DNA of 36,373 nucleotides from Halalkalibacter akibai JCM 9157 (GCF_000513135.1 NZ_BAUV01000042.1:1-36373), one strand, 5' to 3'. Counted from the stretch's first letter, positions 8,809 through 17,200 are shown. The notes: a model not told the origin generated them from the sequence alone. A program made the numbers and translations.

Positions 8809-9009
8809 ATGGCAAGCAACAACAGTAATGAACTATTAGTTCCTGGCGTAGAGCAAGCACTAGACCAAATGAAATACGAAATCGCTTCTGAATTCGGAGT
8901 TCAACTTGGTGCAGAGGCAACAGCTCGTGCAAACGGTTCTGTTGGCGGCGAGATCACCAAGCGTCTAGTTCAACAAGCTGAATCACAGCTTGGCGGTTCA
9001 CGCTTCTAA
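8809..9009 (+). CDS. Alpha/beta-type small acid-soluble spore protein (SASP)
   Basis: A 66-residue DNA-binding protein that coats and protects spore DNA. The two conserved family blocks are present: the GPR protease site region [17 protein letters not shown] (about 23-39) and [16 protein letters not shown] (about 43-58). GPR should cut next to E24 during germination, releasing amino acids. The N-terminal [10 protein letters not shown] is typical. AGGTGA lies just upstream of the ATG, and a sigma-G-like promoter precedes it. It stands alone, between its own promoter and a strong terminator. Codons such as GGC and CGT are more frequent than in neighbouring genes, as expected for a highly expressed protein. 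Confidence 0.97.
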   Translation: MASNNSNELLVPGVEQALDQMKYEIASEFGVQLGAEATARANGSVGGEITKRLVQQAESQLGGSRF

Positions 9010-9050
9010 TTTAGGAACTCTCTAAAGTATAGGATTAAATTAATTAGTTG

Positions 9051-9082
9051 AAACCCTCACCTTTTTGTGAGGGTTTTTTCTG
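9051..9082 (+). terminator. Intrinsic terminator of the SASP gene
   Basis: AAACCCTCAC (9051-9060) and GTGAGGGTTT (9067-9076) form a perfect 10-bp stem with a 6-nt loop, running into a T tract. Confidence 0.92.
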
Positions 9083-9156
9083 CCTTTTAGGTTTAGTTTC
9101 TTTGTTTTTAGTAAATAGTCATAGAGTAAGTGAAAAGAAATCAAGGAGTTGGTAGA

Positions 9157-9579
9157 ATGTCTGATGTATTATTTACTGCACAAGCTAAAGCGATAGGTGG
9201 AAGAAACGGTCAGGTGACATCTGATGATGGTGTATTAAATCATAAATTGGTTATGCCAAAGGGGACAAGCGCAGACGCCGAAGGAACAAATCCTGAACAA
9301 CTATTTGCTGCGGGATATGCTGCTTGTTTTGATGGGGCTTTAAACTTAGTAGCCTCTAAAGAGAAGAAGGAAGTTGAGACAGAGATAAACGCTGAAGTTA
9401 GCTTAATGAAAGATCCTGAGGATAACGGATATAAAATTGGGGTTGTCCTTCATGCAACAGTCAAAGGAGTATCACAAGAAGAAGCAGAAAATCTGGTACA
9501 TAAAGCGCACCAAGTTTGTCCTTATTCAAAGGCGACTAAAGGGAATATTGATGTAAAGTTAAACGTAATTAGTCAATAA
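9157..9579 (+). CDS. ohr: Organic hydroperoxide resistance protein (Ohr/OsmC family)
   Basis: A 140-residue thiol peroxidase that reduces organic hydroperoxides. Both catalytic cysteines are visible, C57 (AACFDGAL) and C121 (VCPYSKAT), together with R16 (GGRNG) and E47 (NPEQLFAAGY), which position the reactive thiol. The opening LFTAQAKAIGGRNG and the PKG motif are characteristic of Ohr rather than general OsmC. The ATG at 9157 is chosen because AAGGAG (9143-9148) lies 8 nt upstream; a GTG 9 codons earlier has no good site. No OhrR repressor gene or clear OhrR box is adjacent, so it could be an OhrB-type paralogue. Which paralogue it is cannot be settled here. Confidence 0.92.
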   Translation: MSDVLFTAQAKAIGGRNGQVTSDDGVLNHKLVMPKGTSADAEGTNPEQLFAAGYAACFDGALNLVASKEKKEVETEINAEVSLMKDPEDNGYKIGVVLHATVKGVSQEEAENLVHKAHQVCPYSKATKGNIDVKLNVISQ

Positions 9580-9588
9580 ATGATTGTA

Positions 9589-9618
9589 AAACCTCGAAGT
9601 TAGAAAGCTTCGAGGTTT
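9589..9618. terminator. Bidirectional terminator overlapping the end of the hydrolase gene
   Basis: AAACCTCGAAG (9589-9599) and CTTCGAGGTTT (9608-9618) form a perfect 11-bp stem with an 8-nt loop. The right arm and loop encode the last residues and stop codon of the minus-strand hydrolase gene, so the hairpin is shared between the two convergent genes. Confidence 0.85.
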
Positions 9619-10385
9619 ACTCGATTTAAAAGCCATGAGGTTGTTTCTTTAAATAACCTTTTCTTCCAATGATGGTTAGCAAATGTATGGTCACCACCAC
9701 TTATTAAAGTATAATCAGTAGCTTGTCCCTTTCTTTGTAGAAACTCTAGATAAAGGTTAATATTTTTTACGGGGACATCATGATCTTGATCGCCATGAAT
9801 GAGTAAAACGTCTCCTTGATAAGAAGTAATGGTTTGAAGTGGGTCATGTTGCTTTAGATCAGTAAAAAAGGCATGACTTAGTAAAAAGCCGTTATAATCA
9901 AATGTGCCTTCTATTTCGGCGGTTTGCACAGCTTCTTCCCCTGTTATCGAGGTAATATCTGTATAAGGTCTAGCAACTGGAGACCAAAGTACAACTTGTT
10001 TAAATTGTGGGTACTTTGGTGCCGTTAAAGCTGTAATGGCACCACCTAAACTATGACCAATTAATGTTATTTCCTCTGGATTAACCCCTTTTAAACCAGA
10101 GACATATTCAATTGCGGCATTAAGCTCATCAAGTTGTTTTGTCACAGTTACATGCTCATATTCTCCATCGCTTTCACCGCATCCACCAAAGTCAAACCGA
10201 AAGCAGATAAAACCATTTTGAGTTAGATAATTAGCAGCTTGATAAAATAAGCGATGCGCGCCAACTTTATTCCCAATAAATCCATGTACAAAAATAATTG
10301 CGGGCGCAAGTTCAGTTGCGCTATCTGGGTAATGGATGGACGCTGATAATTTATTATGATGAAACCTAGTAGTAGTTGATTGCAT
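9600..10385 (-). CDS. Alpha/beta hydrolase (esterase-like)
   Basis: A 261-residue cytoplasmic serine hydrolase. The oxyanion motif HGFIGNK is at 34-40, the nucleophile elbow GHSLGG gives S112, and D201 (HGDQDHDVP) and H233 (SGGDHTF) complete the triad. The HGF opening and GCGESDG stretch resemble small feruloyl/cinnamoyl-type or acyl esterases, but the substrate is unknown. The ATG at 10385 is preferred because AGAGGTGA lies just upstream. The open frame extends 20 codons further, but that extension holds no better site. The stop codon lies inside a convergent terminator hairpin. Confidence 0.87.
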   Translation of the reverse strand: MQSTTTRFHHNKLSASIHYPDSATELAPAIIFVHGFIGNKVGAHRLFYQAANYLTQNGFICFRFDFGGCGESDGEYEHVTVTKQLDELNAAIEYVSGLKGVNPEEITLIGHSLGGAITALTAPKYPQFKQVVLWSPVARPYTDITSITGEEAVQTAEIEGTFDYNGFLLSHAFFTDLKQHDPLQTITSYQGDVLLIHGDQDHDVPVKNINLYLEFLQRKGQATDYTLISGGDHTFANHHWKKRLFKETTSWLLNRVNLEAF

Positions 10386-10469
10386 ATGTTCACCTCTTGA
10401 GTAAAGTATAAACGAACAATTTCTTAAGGACAACAAAAAACTCATTAAACTTATTTGTTTTATCGGGAT

Positions 10470-10512
10470 TTAGTTACAGAAATATCACACCTTGTAATTT
10501 TTTTGTAACTAA
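10470..10512. repeat. 9-bp perfect inverted repeat
   Basis: TTAGTTACA (10470-10478) and TGTAACTAA (10504-10512) flank 25 bp that include a T-rich block. It lies between the hydrolase gene and a doubtful small reading frame. It could be a weak terminator or a protein-binding site; nothing decides between them. Confidence 0.3.
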
Positions 10513-10524
10513 TTGAAGAAGGAA

Positions 10525-10782
10525 TTATTGGATTTTCCCTTCTACTACATATCCATAGTCTTCAACCCCGCTTAAAATATGACTGTCATAGCTAAGTTTC
10601 GTATGAGGTAAGAAAGATTGAGTTTCTCCCCCTTTGATTAGAAAGGGGAATATTGGGTCAGCTAAAAGGCCAATTTGTATGAGGAACGTACAATAAAACA
10701 CTTTTCGATTTTCTTTTCTCCAAGTAACAATAAGTGAGATTATCTTAGGGGCAATAAAAGTTAGTGTATCTGAAAATTCCAA
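10525..10782 (-). CDS. Hypothetical 85-residue reading frame, possibly a gene remnant
   Basis: I do not recognise this product. The N-terminal half is hydrophobic (about residues 5-20 and 30-50) and the C-terminal half is soluble-looking (GVEDYGYVVEGKIQ). Codon use is similar to neighbouring genes. Against it, the only start is a TTG at 10782 with AGAGAG placed too close. A better-looking ATG with an upstream AGGA occurs at 10812 in the same frame but is separated by two stop codons (TAA at 10798-10800 and the next TAG). That pattern would fit a decayed gene. It could equally be a chance frame. Apart from this, the 10.39-10.99 kb interval holds only the inverted repeat at 10470-10512 and the dacF promoter. 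Confidence 0.3.
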   Translation of the reverse strand: MEFSDTLTFIAPKIISLIVTWRKENRKVFYCTFLIQIGLLADPIFPFLIKGGETQSFLPHTKLSYDSHILSGVEDYGYVVEGKIQ

Positions 10783-10873
10783 CTTCTCTCTATTCTATTA
10801 ACTTTCTTCCATCCTATCATACGTCTTGTGAGTTATCTAGATTGTCGAAAGAAAACTAATTTCCCTTTTTTAT

Positions 10874-10902
10874 GTATAAATGAACATGAACTGGAGAAAA
10901 TG
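10874..10902 (+). promoter_or_regulatory. Candidate sigma-F promoter of dacF
   Basis: GTATA (10874-10878) and GGAGAAAATG (10893-10902) are 14 bp apart. They match the forespore sigma-F pattern (GYATA and GGNNANANTR), with a spacer a base or so shorter than usual. In B. subtilis dacF is transcribed by sigma-F and reads into spoIIA, so the position fits. Confidence 0.5.
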
Positions 10903-10989
10903 GGGGGTAGCCAACTTGGGTGAGTTTTCCTTTTATTTAGAAGGCCCACCTAGGGACGACTATGAAAATGAGATGGAGGTCGGATGGGA

Positions 10990-12149
10990 ATGAGGAAAGT
11001 ACTGTCCATTATGTTAAGCATCTGCCTAGTGTTAGGATTAATAGCACCAATGGCGAGTGCTGAAGAACAGAAAGCGAAACTAGCGGAAAAAGCATCTTCA
11101 GCTATTGTAATTGAAAGAGATACAGGAGAAGTGATCTTTGATAAGAACAGTAACGAAAAACTTCCACCTGCAAGTATGACAAAAATAATGACGATGCTTT
11201 TGATTATGGATGCCATTGATAAAGAGGCTCTAGCTTACGAAGATGTTGTCAGAACAAGTGAGTATGCGGCTTCGATGGGAGGATCACAAATCTTCTTAGA
11301 ACCTGGCGAAGAAATGACAGTAAGGGATATGCTAAAAGCTATAGCGGTAGCATCAGCAAATGATGCGTCAGTAGCGATGGCAGAACATATTGCTGGAACT
11401 GAAGAAGAATTTGTTTCGATGATGAATCAAAGGGCAGCAGATCTTGGGTTAAAAAATACAAATTTCATGAATACCAATGGACTTCCTGCCGAAAATCACT
11501 ATACTACAGCCTATGATCTAGCAATGATCTCAAAAGAACTATTAAAGTACGAGGATATTACCCAGTTCACGGAATTTACGAGGATTATTTAAGAGCTGAT
11601 ACCGAAGATAAATTTTGGCTTGTGAATACAAATAAGTTAGTTAAATTTTATCCTGGTGTTGATGGTTTAAAAACAGGCTTTACAAGAGAAGCGATGTATT
11701 GTTTAACAGCAACCGCCGAGAAAAATGGCATGCGAGTCATCACTGTTATTATGGGAGCACCTTCACCAAAAGAACGAAATGCTCAAATTACGTCAATGTT
11801 AGATTATGCGTTCAGTCAATACCAAACACATAAACTTTATGATCGGGATCATATTCTTGCAGACGTTGAGGTTAATAAGGGTGATAAAGACACAGTCCCA
11901 GTTGTAACGTCTGAATCTGTTTCGATTTTAACGAAAAAAGGAATCAAAATAGATGATGTGGTTGAAAGATTGGAAGTTAATTCAAATCTCCATGCACCTA
12001 TTAAACAAGGAGAGGTAATCGGAACATTATTCATTGAACGCGAAGGTGAAATCTTAAGCGAGACACCGCTTATAGCGGGTGATGATGTATACGAAGCTTC
12101 TTGGTGGAAACTGTTCAAACGAGTCATTGCGAAATTTGGAGCGGCCTAA
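10990..12149 (+). pseudogene. dacF: D-alanyl-D-alanine carboxypeptidase DacF, broken by a one-base frameshift
   Basis: A penicillin-binding carboxypeptidase that trims the peptide side chains of forespore peptidoglycan. The first frame (10990-11592) has a signal peptide ending near MASA, the SxxK motif S62-M-T-K65 and SxN motif S122-A-N124. It then runs to a stop after QFTEFTRII. The second frame (from about 11573 to 12149) continues with YEDYLRADTEDKFWLVNTNK, the KTG motif (GLKTGFT) and a normal C-terminal domain. Adding one G to the GG at 11571-11572 restores FTGIYEDYLR and a protein of 386 residues, the usual DacF length. The ATG at 10990 is preferred over 10984 because GGAGGT (10975-10980) is 9 nt away. 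It is either a real mutation or a sequencing error. It sits directly upstream of spoIIA, as in B. subtilis. Confidence 0.9.
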
Positions 12150-12156
12150 CGCTTTT

Positions 12157-12225
12157 TTTGACAACTTTCTTCGAATGAAGACTAGTTTTGTCACCTAGCA
12201 GGAAGTAGCTAGGTAAAAAGCGAAA
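12157..12225 (+). promoter_or_regulatory. spoIIA control region: candidate Spo0A boxes and sigma-H promoter
   Basis: The sigma-H pattern RNAGGAWWW / RNNGAAT is approximated by GCAGGAAGT (12198-12206) and AGCGAAA (12219-12225), spaced 12 bp. Upstream, TTTGACAAC (12157-12165) matches the reverse Spo0A box at eight of nine bases, and TTTGTCA at 12187-12193 is a partial forward box. In B. subtilis the spoIIA operon is transcribed by sigma-H under Spo0A activation. The -35 element lies within an inverted repeat, ACCTAGC (12193-12199) and GCTAGGT (12208-12214). Confidence 0.5.
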
Positions 12226-12310
12226 TTCTCTCTAGCAAAACAAATGGATGGAGAATCATCTATTTTACAACTCATGAGATTGATGAGCTAACTAGAGGGA
12301 GTGATATGTA

Positions 12311-12661
12311 GTGAGTTTACGCATTGATTTAGAGCAAAAAGGAAGCGTCTTGCTCGTTCGTTTAGAAGGAGAGCTTGACCATCATACGGCAGAGGAATTA
12401 AGAGGACAAGTTGAGCAAATATTAGCAAACGGTTCAGTAAAGCATATTGTCTTAAATCTGGAACTACTTTCTTTTATGGATAGTTCTGGTTTAGGTGTCA
12501 TTCTTGGCAGATACAAACAAGTCAAAGCAAACGGAGGAGAAATGGTCGTATGTGCGATCTCTTCATCCGTAAAACGTTTATTTGAAATGTCAGGCTTGTT
12601 TAAAATTATTCGTCTAGAAGACAGTGAACAATTTGCTTTACAAACTTTGGGGGTGGCTTAA
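12311..12661 (+). CDS. spoIIAA: Anti-sigma F factor antagonist SpoIIAA
   Basis: A 116-residue STAS-domain protein that frees sigma-F by binding the anti-sigma factor SpoIIAB. The phosphorylation site is S58 in [14 protein letters not shown], at the same position as in B. subtilis. It is phosphorylated by SpoIIAB and reactivated by the SpoIIE phosphatase, which is not in the window. The start is GTG at 12311, with AGGGAG about 9 nt upstream. It is the first gene of the spoIIAA-spoIIAB-sigF operon and ends 3 bp before the spoIIAB start. Confidence 0.97.
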   Translation: MSLRIDLEQKGSVLLVRLEGELDHHTAEELRGQVEQILANGSVKHIVLNLELLSFMDSSGLGVILGRYKQVKANGGEMVVCAISSSVKRLFEMSGLFKIIRLEDSEQFALQTLGVA

Positions 12662-12664
12662 ACG

Positions 12665-13105
12665 ATGTCAAATGTGATGGATTTGAAGTTTTCAGCTCAG
12701 AGCCAAAACGAGTCGTTTGCACGAGTGACTGTTGGAGCTTTTATTGCTCAGCTTGACCCAACAATGGATGAGATGACAGAAATTAAAACAGTCGTTTCAG
12801 AGGCAGTGACGAATGCGATTATTCATGGGTATCAAAATCGACCTGATGGCATGGTGTACATTCATTGTACGCTAGAAAATGGAACGATAGAACTTACAAT
12901 TCGTGATGAAGGTCTTGGTATTCAAGACATTGAAGAAGCACGTCAACCGTTATTCACTACAAAACCAGAACTTGAACGTTCGGGGATGGGCTTTACTATT
13001 ATGGAGAACTTTATGGATGAACTTCAAGTCGTTTCTGAACCAATGATTGGCACAACTGTCTATGTAAAAAAAACACTCACAAATAGCAAAGCTATGTGTA
13101 ATTAA
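12665..13105 (+). CDS. spoIIAB: Anti-sigma F factor and serine kinase SpoIIAB
   Basis: A 146-residue GHKL-fold kinase that holds sigma-F inactive and phosphorylates SpoIIAA using ATP. The N box is [14 protein letters not shown] with N50, the first G box is RDEGLGI, and the second is [14 protein letters not shown], giving a complete ATP site. N-terminal residues ([16 protein letters not shown]) match the conserved family opening. The ribosome binding site GGGGGTGG lies inside the end of spoIIAA, so the two are translationally coupled. Length is normal. Confidence 0.97.
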   Translation: MSNVMDLKFSAQSQNESFARVTVGAFIAQLDPTMDEMTEIKTVVSEAVTNAIIHGYQNRPDGMVYIHCTLENGTIELTIRDEGLGIQDIEEARQPLFTTKPELERSGMGFTIMENFMDELQVVSEPMIGTTVYVKKTLTNSKAMCN

Positions 13106-13117
13106 GGAGTTTTGCCT

Positions 13118-13882
13118 ATGGATGTCGAGGTAAAACAACAGCAGAAGAAGCAGACGCATTTTTCCGATTCAGAAGTAAAAGAACTGATTGCGAAAAGTCA
13201 AAATGGGGACCAGGATGCTAGAGACTTAATTGTTAATCGTAACACAAGGCTTGTCTGGTCGGTTGTTCAACGATTTATGAATCGTGGCTATGAAGCGGAT
13301 GATTTATTTCAAATCGGGTGCATTGGGCTAATAAAATCCGTTGATAAGTTTGATTTGTCTTATGATGTTAAATTCTCAACTTATGCTGTACCGATGATTA
13401 TAGGTGAGATCCAACGATTCTTACGTGATGATGGTACCGTGAAAGTGAGTCGTTCTATTAAGGAGTTAGGAAATAAAATCCGCAAAATGAAGGATGAAAT
13501 GACGAAGTCCTTAGGACGTACTCCAACGGTAAACGAGATTGCTGAACAACTAGAAATTACCCCAGAGGAAGTTGTGTTCGCTGGTGAAGCTAGTCGTTCG
13601 CTTTCTTCGATCCATGAAACGGTCTATGAAAATGATGGTGATCCAATTACACTACTCGACCAAATTGCAGACCAAACAGAAACAAAATGGTTTGATAAAA
13701 TTGCGTTAAAAGAAGCGATACGCGATTTAGATGAGCGGGAACGGTTAATTGTTTACCTTCGCTATTATAAGGATCAAACCCAATCAGAGGTTGCTGCTAG
13801 GCTTGGAATCTCTCAAGTCCAAGTATCAAGACTTGAAAAGAAGATCTTAGAACAGATGAAATTGGAAATGGGAGAGGTTTAA
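13118..13882 (+). CDS. sigF: RNA polymerase sigma-F factor (forespore-specific)
   Basis: A 254-residue sigma-70-family factor, the first compartment-specific sigma factor of the forespore. Region 2 is at about 40-110 (ADDLFQIGCIGLIKSVDKFD), with core binding and -10 recognition (FSTYAVPMIIGEIQRFLRDD). Region 3 is at about 115-175 and region 4 at 195-250, with a helix-turn-helix (QSEVAARLGISQVQVSRLEKKIL). The ATG at 13118 is chosen because AAGGAG (13104-13109) lies 8 nt away; a TTG at 13112 would be only 2 nt from it. Unlike in B. subtilis, spoVAA does not follow. A convergent gene and a terminator come next. Confidence 0.97.
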   Translation: MDVEVKQQQKKQTHFSDSEVKELIAKSQNGDQDARDLIVNRNTRLVWSVVQRFMNRGYEADDLFQIGCIGLIKSVDKFDLSYDVKFSTYAVPMIIGEIQRFLRDDGTVKVSRSIKELGNKIRKMKDEMTKSLGRTPTVNEIAEQLEITPEEVVFAGEASRSLSSIHETVYENDGDPITLLDQIADQTETKWFDKIALKEAIRDLDERERLIVYLRYYKDQTQSEVAARLGISQVQVSRLEKKILEQMKLEMGEV

Positions 13883-13923
13883 TCCCATTGGAAAAACCAC
13901 TTTTACTTTAGTGGGCTTTTTAT

Positions 13924-13961
13924 AAACAAACACCCCATCAGCGAAGGATGGGGTGTTTTGT
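13924..13961. terminator. Bidirectional terminator after sigF
   Basis: CACCCCATC (13931-13939) and GATGGGGTG (13947-13955) form a 9-bp stem with a 7-nt loop, extended by AAACAAA and TTTTGTTT flanks. It serves sigF on the plus strand and the DinB-like gene on the minus strand. A weaker hairpin (CCACT 13897-13901, AGTGG 13910-13914, then GCTTTTT) precedes it. Confidence 0.88.
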
Positions 13962-14417
13962 TTATTTAGTAGCTTTTAAAAGGGCTTTAATCGTCGCAAA
14001 ATGAAGACCTTCGTGATAAGAGATAAAACTAACTAGTTCCGAAACCGTATCGAAAGAGCGACCGCGTATTTCAAATGCTTTTTTTAATGGAGAATCAAGG
14101 TGGTTTTCAACCAAATCCTGTACAGCTTGAACTTGTTTAGCTGATAATTCTTCTAGTTCTGAAACAGAAGGTGGTTCATCTTTCCAATCAGCAGGACTAG
14201 TTCCCATGAAGAAAAAGTCTTTATAATTAGAGGGAAGAACTGGTTCATACTTTTCTGAGTGGCGTAAGATGCTTTCTGCGATAACCAACACGTGTCCTGC
14301 ATTCCAGCGAATTGAATTAGAGAACCCCACTGGAACTGTGTCAAGTTGTTCAGGTGTTGCGGCTTGTAAACCTGAAATATTAGCAAAGCGTGCAAATGAA
14401 AATGCTTTAACGGCCAT
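13962..14417 (-). CDS. DinB-like (YfiT-type) four-helix metalloprotein
   Basis: A 151-residue protein of the DinB/YfiT superfamily, four-helix bundles with a three-histidine metal site. The expected histidines are H42 (RWNAGHVLVIAE), H135 and H139 (ISYHEGLHFATI). Several family members are thiol-dependent S-transferases using bacillithiol, but the activity here is unknown. The ATG at 14417 is chosen for AAAGGAGTG just upstream; the longer frame adds 16 residues with no such site. It is monocistronic and faces sigF. Confidence 0.85.
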   Translation of the reverse strand: MAVKAFSFARFANISGLQAATPEQLDTVPVGFSNSIRWNAGHVLVIAESILRHSEKYEPVLPSNYKDFFFMGTSPADWKDEPPSVSELEELSAKQVQAVQDLVENHLDSPLKKAFEIRGRSFDTVSELVSFISYHEGLHFATIKALLKATK

Positions 14418-14530
14418 TAATTTCACTCCTTTGACTGGTTTAATTATATTGTATAAGATTTCCAATCAAAATGGAAAGGTTTTCATTTGGGCAAATTGAG
14501 ATTACAACTCAAGTATTATTCAGTCTTTTT

Positions 14531-14562
14531 AAAAAGGTAGAGATTCATTTAGAACCTCTACC
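14531..14562 (-). terminator. Intrinsic terminator of the mtnK-mtnA operon
   Basis: Read on the minus strand, GGTAGAG (from 14562) pairs with CTCTACC (to 14536) and is followed by five Ts (14535-14531). It lies just after the mtnA stop codon. Confidence 0.82.
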
Positions 14563-14572
14563 CCATAAAATA

Positions 14573-15613
14573 TTAAATAAATAAGTTGGCTAACTTTTGT
14601 TTGAAATCTCCAGTTATAATGCCTTTTTCCGTAATGATTCCTGTGATTAACTCTGAAGGGGTCACGTCAAACGCTGGATTAAATACTTTCATTGTTGCTG
14701 TTGTAACTGCTTGTCCGTTTAATGTTCTAACCTCATCAGCATGACGTTCTTCAATCTCGATATCTTCACCAGTAGCTGTTGCTAAGTCAATTGTAGAAAG
14801 CGGTGCTGCCACATAAAATGGGACTTCAAGAGCATGGGCGATTAATGCAAGTCCATAAGTACCGATTTTATTAGCTGTGTCTCCATTTGCTGCAATTCGA
14901 TCTGCACCAACTATCACTGCATTAATTCCTTTAGATTTAATCGTATGAGCAACCATATTATCAGTTATAAGTGTAACGTCTACCCCGAGTTGTTCAAGCT
15001 CCCATGCAGTAAGTCTTGCTCCTTGAAGCACTGGCCGAGTTTCGGATGCATAAGCTTTTAAGTTTATTCCTCGCTCTTTAGCAATGTAAAAAGGAGCAAG
15101 TGCAGTTCCGTAGCGCGCTGTTGCAATACCACCAGCGTTACAGTGTGTAAGTAAAGTATCTTCATCGTTAAATAGACCAACGGCATACTCTCCTATCGAA
15201 CGACAAACGTCTTCATCCTCTTTCGTAATTAAATGTGCTTCATTTAAAATTACTTCTTTTGCTGTTGTTACTGCTTCAACAGATTCAATGGAAGAGAGTA
15301 TGCGTTTAATTGCCCAAAATAAGTTCACAGCGGTTGGACGAGAAGATTCTAAATATGCTGCTTGTTTCTCTAGTTCTAAGCGAAACTCACGATAGTCTTG
15401 AATCTCTGACTGTTGCGCCCACAGAGCTAGCCCATATGCAGCTGTAATTCCTATTGCTGGTGCTCCACGTACCTTTAATACAAAAATAGCTTCCCATACA
15501 TCTTTAATTGTAGTGAGTGTAAGAAATACAGTTTTACTTGGAAGTAGACGTTGATCGAGTAATTTAATAGAGTCGACGTTCCATTCAACCGATCGGATTG
15601 GAGAATTAAGCAT
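14573..15613 (-). CDS. mtnA: Methylthioribose-1-phosphate isomerase MtnA
   Basis: A 346-residue aldose-ketose isomerase converting 5-methylthioribose-1-phosphate to 5-methylthioribulose-1-phosphate, the second step of methionine salvage from methylthioribose. Catalytic C158 lies in [19 protein letters not shown] and D238 in [19 protein letters not shown], close to C160 and D240 of the B. subtilis enzyme. The [16 protein letters not shown] stretch is also typical of the eIF2B-like family. The ATG at 15613 overlaps the mtnK stop codon (8 shared bases), so the two are coupled. An in-frame TTG at 15625 is a possible but less likely start. Confidence 0.95.
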   Translation of the reverse strand: MLNSPIRSVEWNVDSIKLLDQRLLPSKTVFLTLTTIKDVWEAIFVLKVRGAPAIGITAAYGLALWAQQSEIQDYREFRLELEKQAAYLESSRPTAVNLFWAIKRILSSIESVEAVTTAKEVILNEAHLITKEDEDVCRSIGEYAVGLFNDEDTLLTHCNAGGIATARYGTALAPFYIAKERGINLKAYASETRPVLQGARLTAWELEQLGVDVTLITDNMVAHTIKSKGINAVIVGADRIAANGDTANKIGTYGLALIAHALEVPFYVAAPLSTIDLATATGEDIEIEERHADEVRTLNGQAVTTATMKVFNPAFDVTPSELITGIITEKGIITGDFKQKLANLFI

Positions 15614-16826
15614 TACTAGACACAACCTTTACTAGTTTATCTATAGTTGTCAGTTCATGACGATTAAGAATTAAGTGTTTACCTAATGTAAGAGCTTGTT
15701 TTTTGACAGCTATTCGAGCAGGTGAATCTTTGATGGACTCTACATCCTCCACACCCGCAAGTCCAATCATGCGACGAATCACTTTACAACCAGCAAAACC
15801 AACTGTATCTTTCCAAATATCTGCTAACGTTTGTTCAAGAAATCCATCGACTTTCATGAATGCATCTTGGGGGTATGAAATCCATAAGGAAGTAAACTCT
15901 TGCTCAAATACAGTCCATGTAGTAGTCAAGACATCTAATAAGTACTGTCTGAATTCCGCTTTCTTTTGTGGTTGATCACTTAAATGAGCATCTTGAGATA
16001 AATAATTTAAAATGATATTTGCTAAAAATGCCCCAATATCAAAACCGATTGGACCGTAGTAAGCAAACTCTGGGTCAATAACGAAGGTTTCTTCTTGACT
16101 GACGAAAATGCTTCCTGTATGAAGATCACCGTGGACTAGTGTCTCAGCTTTTGTTAAAAACAATTTCTTTAGCTTGGCAACTTCAAGTTTTAATGGTTGG
16201 TCTGCCCATATAACGTGTTCAACAAAGGATTTTAACTCAGCTTCAATGTTGTTCGTGTCATGGTCAAAAAATGGATCTGTAAACACAAGATCTTCAGTAA
16301 TTTTACAAAGCTCTGGATTTATAAAACGACTGCTTTGAATCTTTTTCTCTTGCTGATTCATCCCGTAATCAGAATTGAAGAACAGGGTGTGAGCTAAGAA
16401 AGTACCAATATCTTTTGCTAGTTTCGGATATTGATGACCTGCAATGAGCCCTTTTCTTAAAATGATTAAATGTGAAAGGTCATCCATGATAGTAACAGCT
16501 AGCTTAGGATCATTGTAATAAACTTTAGGGGTGAGTTTTGGTACAAGTTGATACGTTCGTTGTAACGATTCGCTTTCAATACGAGCACGATCCAATGTGA
16601 GTGGCCAGCTATCACCGACTACTTTTGCATAAGGCAATGCCTGTTTTATAATAATTGAGTTTCCGCTTTCGATATGGAGAATGCGAAAAACTAGGTTTAA
16701 ATTACCATCACCTATTTCCTCGGCTGTAAGCTCATCATGTAGGTCGAATAATTGCAAATTTTTACTTAATTCAATTGCTGTCTTTGTATTTAGAGGTTCA
16801 TAAACCTGTTCAAGTTGAGTTGTCAT
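15606..16826 (-). CDS. mtnK: 5-methylthioribose kinase MtnK
   Basis: A 406-residue kinase that phosphorylates methylthioribose with ATP, the entry step of the salvage pathway. It has the aminoglycoside-phosphotransferase-like fold. The catalytic loop is HGDLHTGS at 233-240 and the metal-binding motif DPE is at 251-253 ([11 protein letters not shown]). A glycine-rich nucleotide loop occurs near 39-45 (GDGNLNLVF). The ATG has AGGAGGT 6 nt upstream. It is the first gene of mtnK-mtnA and lies about 35 bp downstream of a SAM-I riboswitch terminator, so transcription should rise when S-adenosylmethionine is scarce. Confidence 0.95.
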   Translation of the reverse strand: MTTQLEQVYEPLNTKTAIELSKNLQLFDLHDELTAEEIGDGNLNLVFRILHIESGNSIIIKQALPYAKVVGDSWPLTLDRARIESESLQRTYQLVPKLTPKVYYNDPKLAVTIMDDLSHLIILRKGLIAGHQYPKLAKDIGTFLAHTLFFNSDYGMNQQEKKIQSSRFINPELCKITEDLVFTDPFFDHDTNNIEAELKSFVEHVIWADQPLKLEVAKLKKLFLTKAETLVHGDLHTGSIFVSQEETFVIDPEFAYYGPIGFDIGAFLANIILNYLSQDAHLSDQPQKKAEFRQYLLDVLTTTWTVFEQEFTSLWISYPQDAFMKVDGFLEQTLADIWKDTVGFAGCKVIRRMIGLAGVEDVESIKDSPARIAVKKQALTLGKHLILNRHELTTIDKLVKVVSSNA

Positions 16827-16861
16827 TTGGTACCTCCTAAAATATGATGTTTTTTAAAAAC

Positions 16862-17026
16862 GCAAAAATCCCCCTGATAAACAAAATCAAGAGGATTGAA
16901 GCAGTACGTTCGTTCCTCTCATCTCTCAGAATGACGTATCATTCTGTTGGAAGTAGCACCATTGCTTAAACAAGCCGGTTGCCGGGCGTCATCGGTCCAA
17001 TTCCCTCAGCCTTCTCATGATAAGAG
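16862..17026 (-). ncRNA. SAM-I (S-box) riboswitch with its expression-platform terminator
   Basis: On the minus strand the aptamer runs from about 17026 to 16916. Helix P1 pairs CTCTTATC (17026-17019) with GATGAGAG (16923-16916). The conserved core reads GAGGGAATTGGACCGATGA, then GCCCGGCAACCGGC, a kink-turn and pseudoknot layout typical of SAM-I. The terminator pairs AATCCTCTTGAT (16897-16886) with ATCAGGGGGATT (16878-16867), a 12-bp stem including G-U pairs, followed by a T run. Binding of SAM should favour termination before mtnK. Confidence 0.95.
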
Positions 17027-17051
17027 TTATATAAAAATATTATTTTCTGTC

Positions 17052-17080
17052 ATCTTACACTTGAACTAGTAACCTGTCAA
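17052..17080 (-). promoter_or_regulatory. Sigma-A promoter for the riboswitch and mtnK-mtnA
   Basis: On the minus strand a perfect -35 TTGACA (17080-17075) and a -10 TAAGAT (17057-17052) are separated by 17 bp. The expected transcript start lies some 20 nt before the aptamer. Confidence 0.65.
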
Positions 17081-17171
17081 ATAAATAATTGAAAATTTTG
17101 AGTTTATTTAACTTGATAAAATCGTTTATTTGAGATACTACTAAAGAAAGTTAAGTCATCTTGAAAAAGGA

Positions 17172-17200
17172 TTGACGACTATGAAAAATGCTGTCATAAT
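17172..17200 (+). promoter_or_regulatory. Sigma-A promoter for mtnW-X-B-D
   Basis: TTGACG (17172-17177) and CATAAT (17195-17200) are separated by 17 bp, each one base from consensus. The implied leader to the mtnW start is only about 65 nt, too short for a SAM-I aptamer, and no S-box core is visible on this strand. The interval 16827-17272 otherwise holds the riboswitch and its divergent promoter. Confidence 0.65.

Noticed and set aside
11622-12149. Separate small gene after dacF
   Set aside because: It has no own start signal and continues the DacF protein exactly after a one-base shift.
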